Source: JANNRA01 sp031401035
Lineage (GTDB): Bacteria; Desulfobacterota; Binatia; HRBIN30; CADEER01
Assembly: GCA_031401035.1 (NCBI GenBank)
Contig: JANNRA010000183.1
Span: 1 to 33,096, forward strand
DNA: 33,096 bases
Direction of reading: 5' to 3'
Shown: positions 30,993-33,096 of the stretch, piece by piece
Position numbering within the stretch: the stretch's first letter is position 1
How the letters are laid out: every line of letters begins with the position of its first letter
Program-made: the position numbers and the translations under genes
The notes under the pieces: model-generated
Databases searched by the model: none
Told to the model about the DNA's origin: nothing
The model's input: the letters and a program-made list of their open reading frames with translations, nothing else

Positions 30993-32981
30993 CTACGGCG
31001 TGACGATCGGGAAGTCGCCCTTCGGCGTGTCGAACAGGCGCAGGAACGACACCAGGGCGAGCCGGCTGCCATCGACCGAGAGTTCGTCGGAGAAGACCAG
31101 TTCGCGCAGGCCGGCCTGCCCGGTGACGAGTCGCACCAGCAACGCGCGGGTGAGGCGCACGGTCGCCACCGCGGCCGGATCGGGTTCGGTGCGGCGATGG
31201 TGCAGGACGGCGTTCTCGAGCGTCAGCACGAAACTCTCGCCGACGTCGGTGAAGACGAAGTTGACCGTCGTCGTCTGGCCGTCGGCGGCGGGGCCGTTGA
31301 GGCGCGCGGCCATGGAGACGAGGAACTGCACGGGCGGCACCTCGCGCAGCAGGTCGGCGGCGGCGGCGAGGTTCAGCGCGCTGCCGCTGACGCCGTGGCG
31401 CAGCTCGGTGGCGCCGGAGAGGTAGACGTCACGCCACGGGCCCGATTCCGCCTGATAGCCGAGTTGGTCGTAGGTGCGCGCCAGCAGCGCCTTGGCCTCG
31501 CCATCGTTCGGATCGGCGAAGACCGCATGGTCGAGCAGCGTCGCCGTCCAACGGTAGTCGCCGGCGTCGAAGGCCTGCTGTGCGGTGCGGCGCACCGCGG
31601 CGGCGCCGCCCATGGCGGCGACGTACTTCGTCGCCACCTCGACCGGCGGCAGCGGATCGAGGTTGGCCGGGTTGCCGTCGTACCAACCGAAGTAGTTCTG
31701 GTACACGGCCTTGGCGTTGTGACGCACCGTGCCGTAGTAGCCGCGCACGGCGAAGACCGAGCGCAGCGATTCTGGCAGCTCGAGCTGCTCGGCGATCTCG
31801 CGCGGCGTCGCGCCATTGTTGGCGAGGCGCAGGGTCTGGTCGTGCAGGTAGCGGTACACGTCGCGCTGCCTGCCGAGGTAGGCGCGCACGTGCTCGCGCG
31901 TCCACACCGGCCAATGGTGGCTGGCGAAGACCACCTCGGCGTCGGCAAAGGCGGTCAACGCCTCGTCGATGTAGCTGCTCCACTTCAAGGCGTCGCGCAC
32001 CTTGGCGCCGCGCAGAGTGTAGAGATTGTGCATGGTGTGCGAGACGATCTCGGCGCCGCAGTAGGCGCGGTGTTCGGGCAGATAGAAGGCCATCTCCGCC
32101 GGCGCCTCGGAGTCCGGGACGTACTGGAAGACGAACGGCACGCCGTCGATCTCCATCGCCTGCGGCGTGTGATCGACGAACTCGGTGGGCACCGCGAAGC
32201 TGAGCGAGCCGCGCGCCGGCGCCTTGCCGAGGCCGGTGTCGACGTGGCCGCGCGGGCTCTTGGCCAGCGGCAGACCGTACATATACAGGGCGCGGCGCCC
32301 CATGGCGGGGCCGGCGAGGATGTTCTCGCTGGTCGCCTCCTCGACGAAGTGGCGCGGCGCGACGATGCGCAGCGCCGCGGGCGCGGCGGGGTCCGTGGCG
32401 CGCGCCGCCCAGCCGTCCGGCAGCACCGCCGCGACGCCGCCGAAGTGGTCGAGATGGCTGTGGGTGAAGATGATGGCGCTCACCGGCGCCGGATCGAGGT
32501 GGCGGCGGGCGAGATCGAGCGCGGCGCGCGCCGTCTCGATCGTCGTCAGCGGATCGACGACGATCCAGCCGCTGTCACCGCGGATCAGGGTCATGTTCGA
32601 GACGTCGTAGCCGCGCACCTGGTAGACGCCCTCGACGACCTTGAAGAGGCCGTGGATGCCGTTCAGTTGCGCCTGCCGCCACAGGCTCGGGTTGACGCTG
32701 TCGGGCGCCGCCCCGGTGACGAAGGCGTAGGCGCGCGTGTCCCAGATCGGCGTGCCGTCGGCGCCGACGATGACCACCTCGGGGTCGGATGCGACCAGGC
32801 CGCGGCGCGCGTCCTCGAAGTCCTGCTGCTCGGCGAGCGGCAGCGCCGCCGCGACGGCCGCGTTGGCGGCGCGCGTCTCGGCGCTCGGCGCGCTGTGCCC
32901 CTGCGCATCGACGGTCTGGTCGGACGGTGGTGGCGAGCCACCGCAAGCGGCGAGGAGGCAGAGCAGGAGCAGGCGGCGCAT
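30993..32981 (-). CDS. Alkyl sulfatase (SdsA1/BDS1-like metallo-beta-lactamase fold), lipoprotein
   Basis: 662 residues. Residues 1-13 are a lipoprotein signal with lipobox LLAAC (C13). The metallo-beta-lactamase zinc motif THSHLDHFGG (173-182) is intact, preceded by YDVSNMTLIRGDSGWIVVDPL, as in type III linear alkylsulfatases. Other family segments: MYGLPL, YVPDSEAPAEMAFYLPEHRAYCGAEI, HNLYTLRGAKVRDALKWSSYID and ASHHWPVW. A helical dimerisation region and an SCP2-like C-terminal domain (VNFVFTDVGESFVLTLENAVL) follow, as in SdsA1. It hydrolyses sulfate esters such as SDS to an alcohol plus sulfate, probably outside the cytoplasmic membrane. The remaining 115 nt to the right edge contain nothing recognisable. 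Confidence 0.92.
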   Translation of the reverse strand: MRRLLLLCLLAACGGSPPPSDQTVDAQGHSAPSAETRAANAAVAAALPLAEQQDFEDARRGLVASDPEVVIVGADGTPIWDTRAYAFVTGAAPDSVNPSLWRQAQLNGIHGLFKVVEGVYQVRGYDVSNMTLIRGDSGWIVVDPLTTIETARAALDLARRHLDPAPVSAIIFTHSHLDHFGGVAAVLPDGWAARATDPAAPAALRIVAPRHFVEEATSENILAGPAMGRRALYMYGLPLAKSPRGHVDTGLGKAPARGSLSFAVPTEFVDHTPQAMEIDGVPFVFQYVPDSEAPAEMAFYLPEHRAYCGAEIVSHTMHNLYTLRGAKVRDALKWSSYIDEALTAFADAEVVFASHHWPVWTREHVRAYLGRQRDVYRYLHDQTLRLANNGATPREIAEQLELPESLRSVFAVRGYYGTVRHNAKAVYQNYFGWYDGNPANLDPLPPVEVATKYVAAMGGAAAVRRTAQQAFDAGDYRWTATLLDHAVFADPNDGEAKALLARTYDQLGYQAESGPWRDVYLSGATELRHGVSGSALNLAAAADLLREVPPVQFLVSMAARLNGPAADGQTTTVNFVFTDVGESFVLTLENAVLHHRRTEPDPAAVATVRLTRALLVRLVTGQAGLRELVFSDELSVDGSRLALVSFLRLFDTPKGDFPIVTP

Positions 32982-33096
32982 GGGCGTCCTTTGGCATGCG
33001 GGCGTGCATTTGTGGAGTGGGGCGCGGCAGCGGCGCGGGGTCGCGGCGGCGCGTACGGGGGGCGGGCGCGCCGCAACCGCGCAGCGGCGCAGGAGC

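Overview
This is a GC-rich window from an uncultured-type bacterium, most like the Binatota / deltaproteobacterial lineages. I infer this from two protein styles recalled from such genomes: the Cys-rich secreted family cut by the left edge, and the FG-GAP protein ending in a dockerin-like Cys/Asp repeat. No universal marker gene is present, so the taxonomy is inference.

Layout. 1-240: start of a secreted protein (minus strand). 913-4002: a very large multi-domain glycosyltransferase. 4024-5052 (minus): a Skp1-GlcNAc-transferase-like enzyme. 5273-14698 (plus): a nine-gene operon in which seven successive junctions are 4-nt stop/start overlaps. 14809-16572 (minus): a GDP-mannose 3,5-epimerase and a low-GC sulfotransferase-like gene. 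17024-25043: a second glycan block with five genes (GT8-like transferase, asparagine-synthase-like protein, and three GT4/GT2 enzymes). 25061-30892: a tRNA-Ser-anchored array of toxin-antitoxin cassettes, plus an interrupted FG-GAP/DUF1566 gene and a broken PIN toxin. 30840-30925: tRNA-Ser(UGA). 30993-32981: an SdsA1/BDS1-type alkylsulfatase lipoprotein.

The most interesting system is the 4.0-15.8 kb locus. It combines a Pro/Thr-rich membrane protein, two 2-oxoglutarate/Fe(II) oxygenases (one clearly prolyl-4-hydroxylase-like), two homologues of the Skp1 hydroxyproline GlcNAc-transferase, two transferases resembling the plant peptidyl-Ser/Hyp glycosyltransferases (SERGT/HPAT), each fused to a PqqD-like peptide-binding domain, two fucosyltransferase-fold enzymes (one fused to an HPr-kinase-like domain), a methyltransferase, and a GDP-sugar epimerase with all catalytic residues of plant GME. 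I infer a bacterial peptide hydroxylation-glycosylation pathway: PqqD domains would capture the substrate, prolines would be hydroxylated, and sugars added to hydroxyproline or neighbouring Ser/Thr. This mirrors Dictyostelium Skp1 and plant extensin glycosylation but uses RiPP-style substrate recognition.

The second interesting structure is the tRNA-Ser array. Three copies of the tRNA 3' half, all breaking at the anticodon loop, are each followed exactly 122 bp later by the same arm-like motif and then by an antitoxin gene. A fourth, degenerate end lies at 16.7 kb. No integrase is visible.
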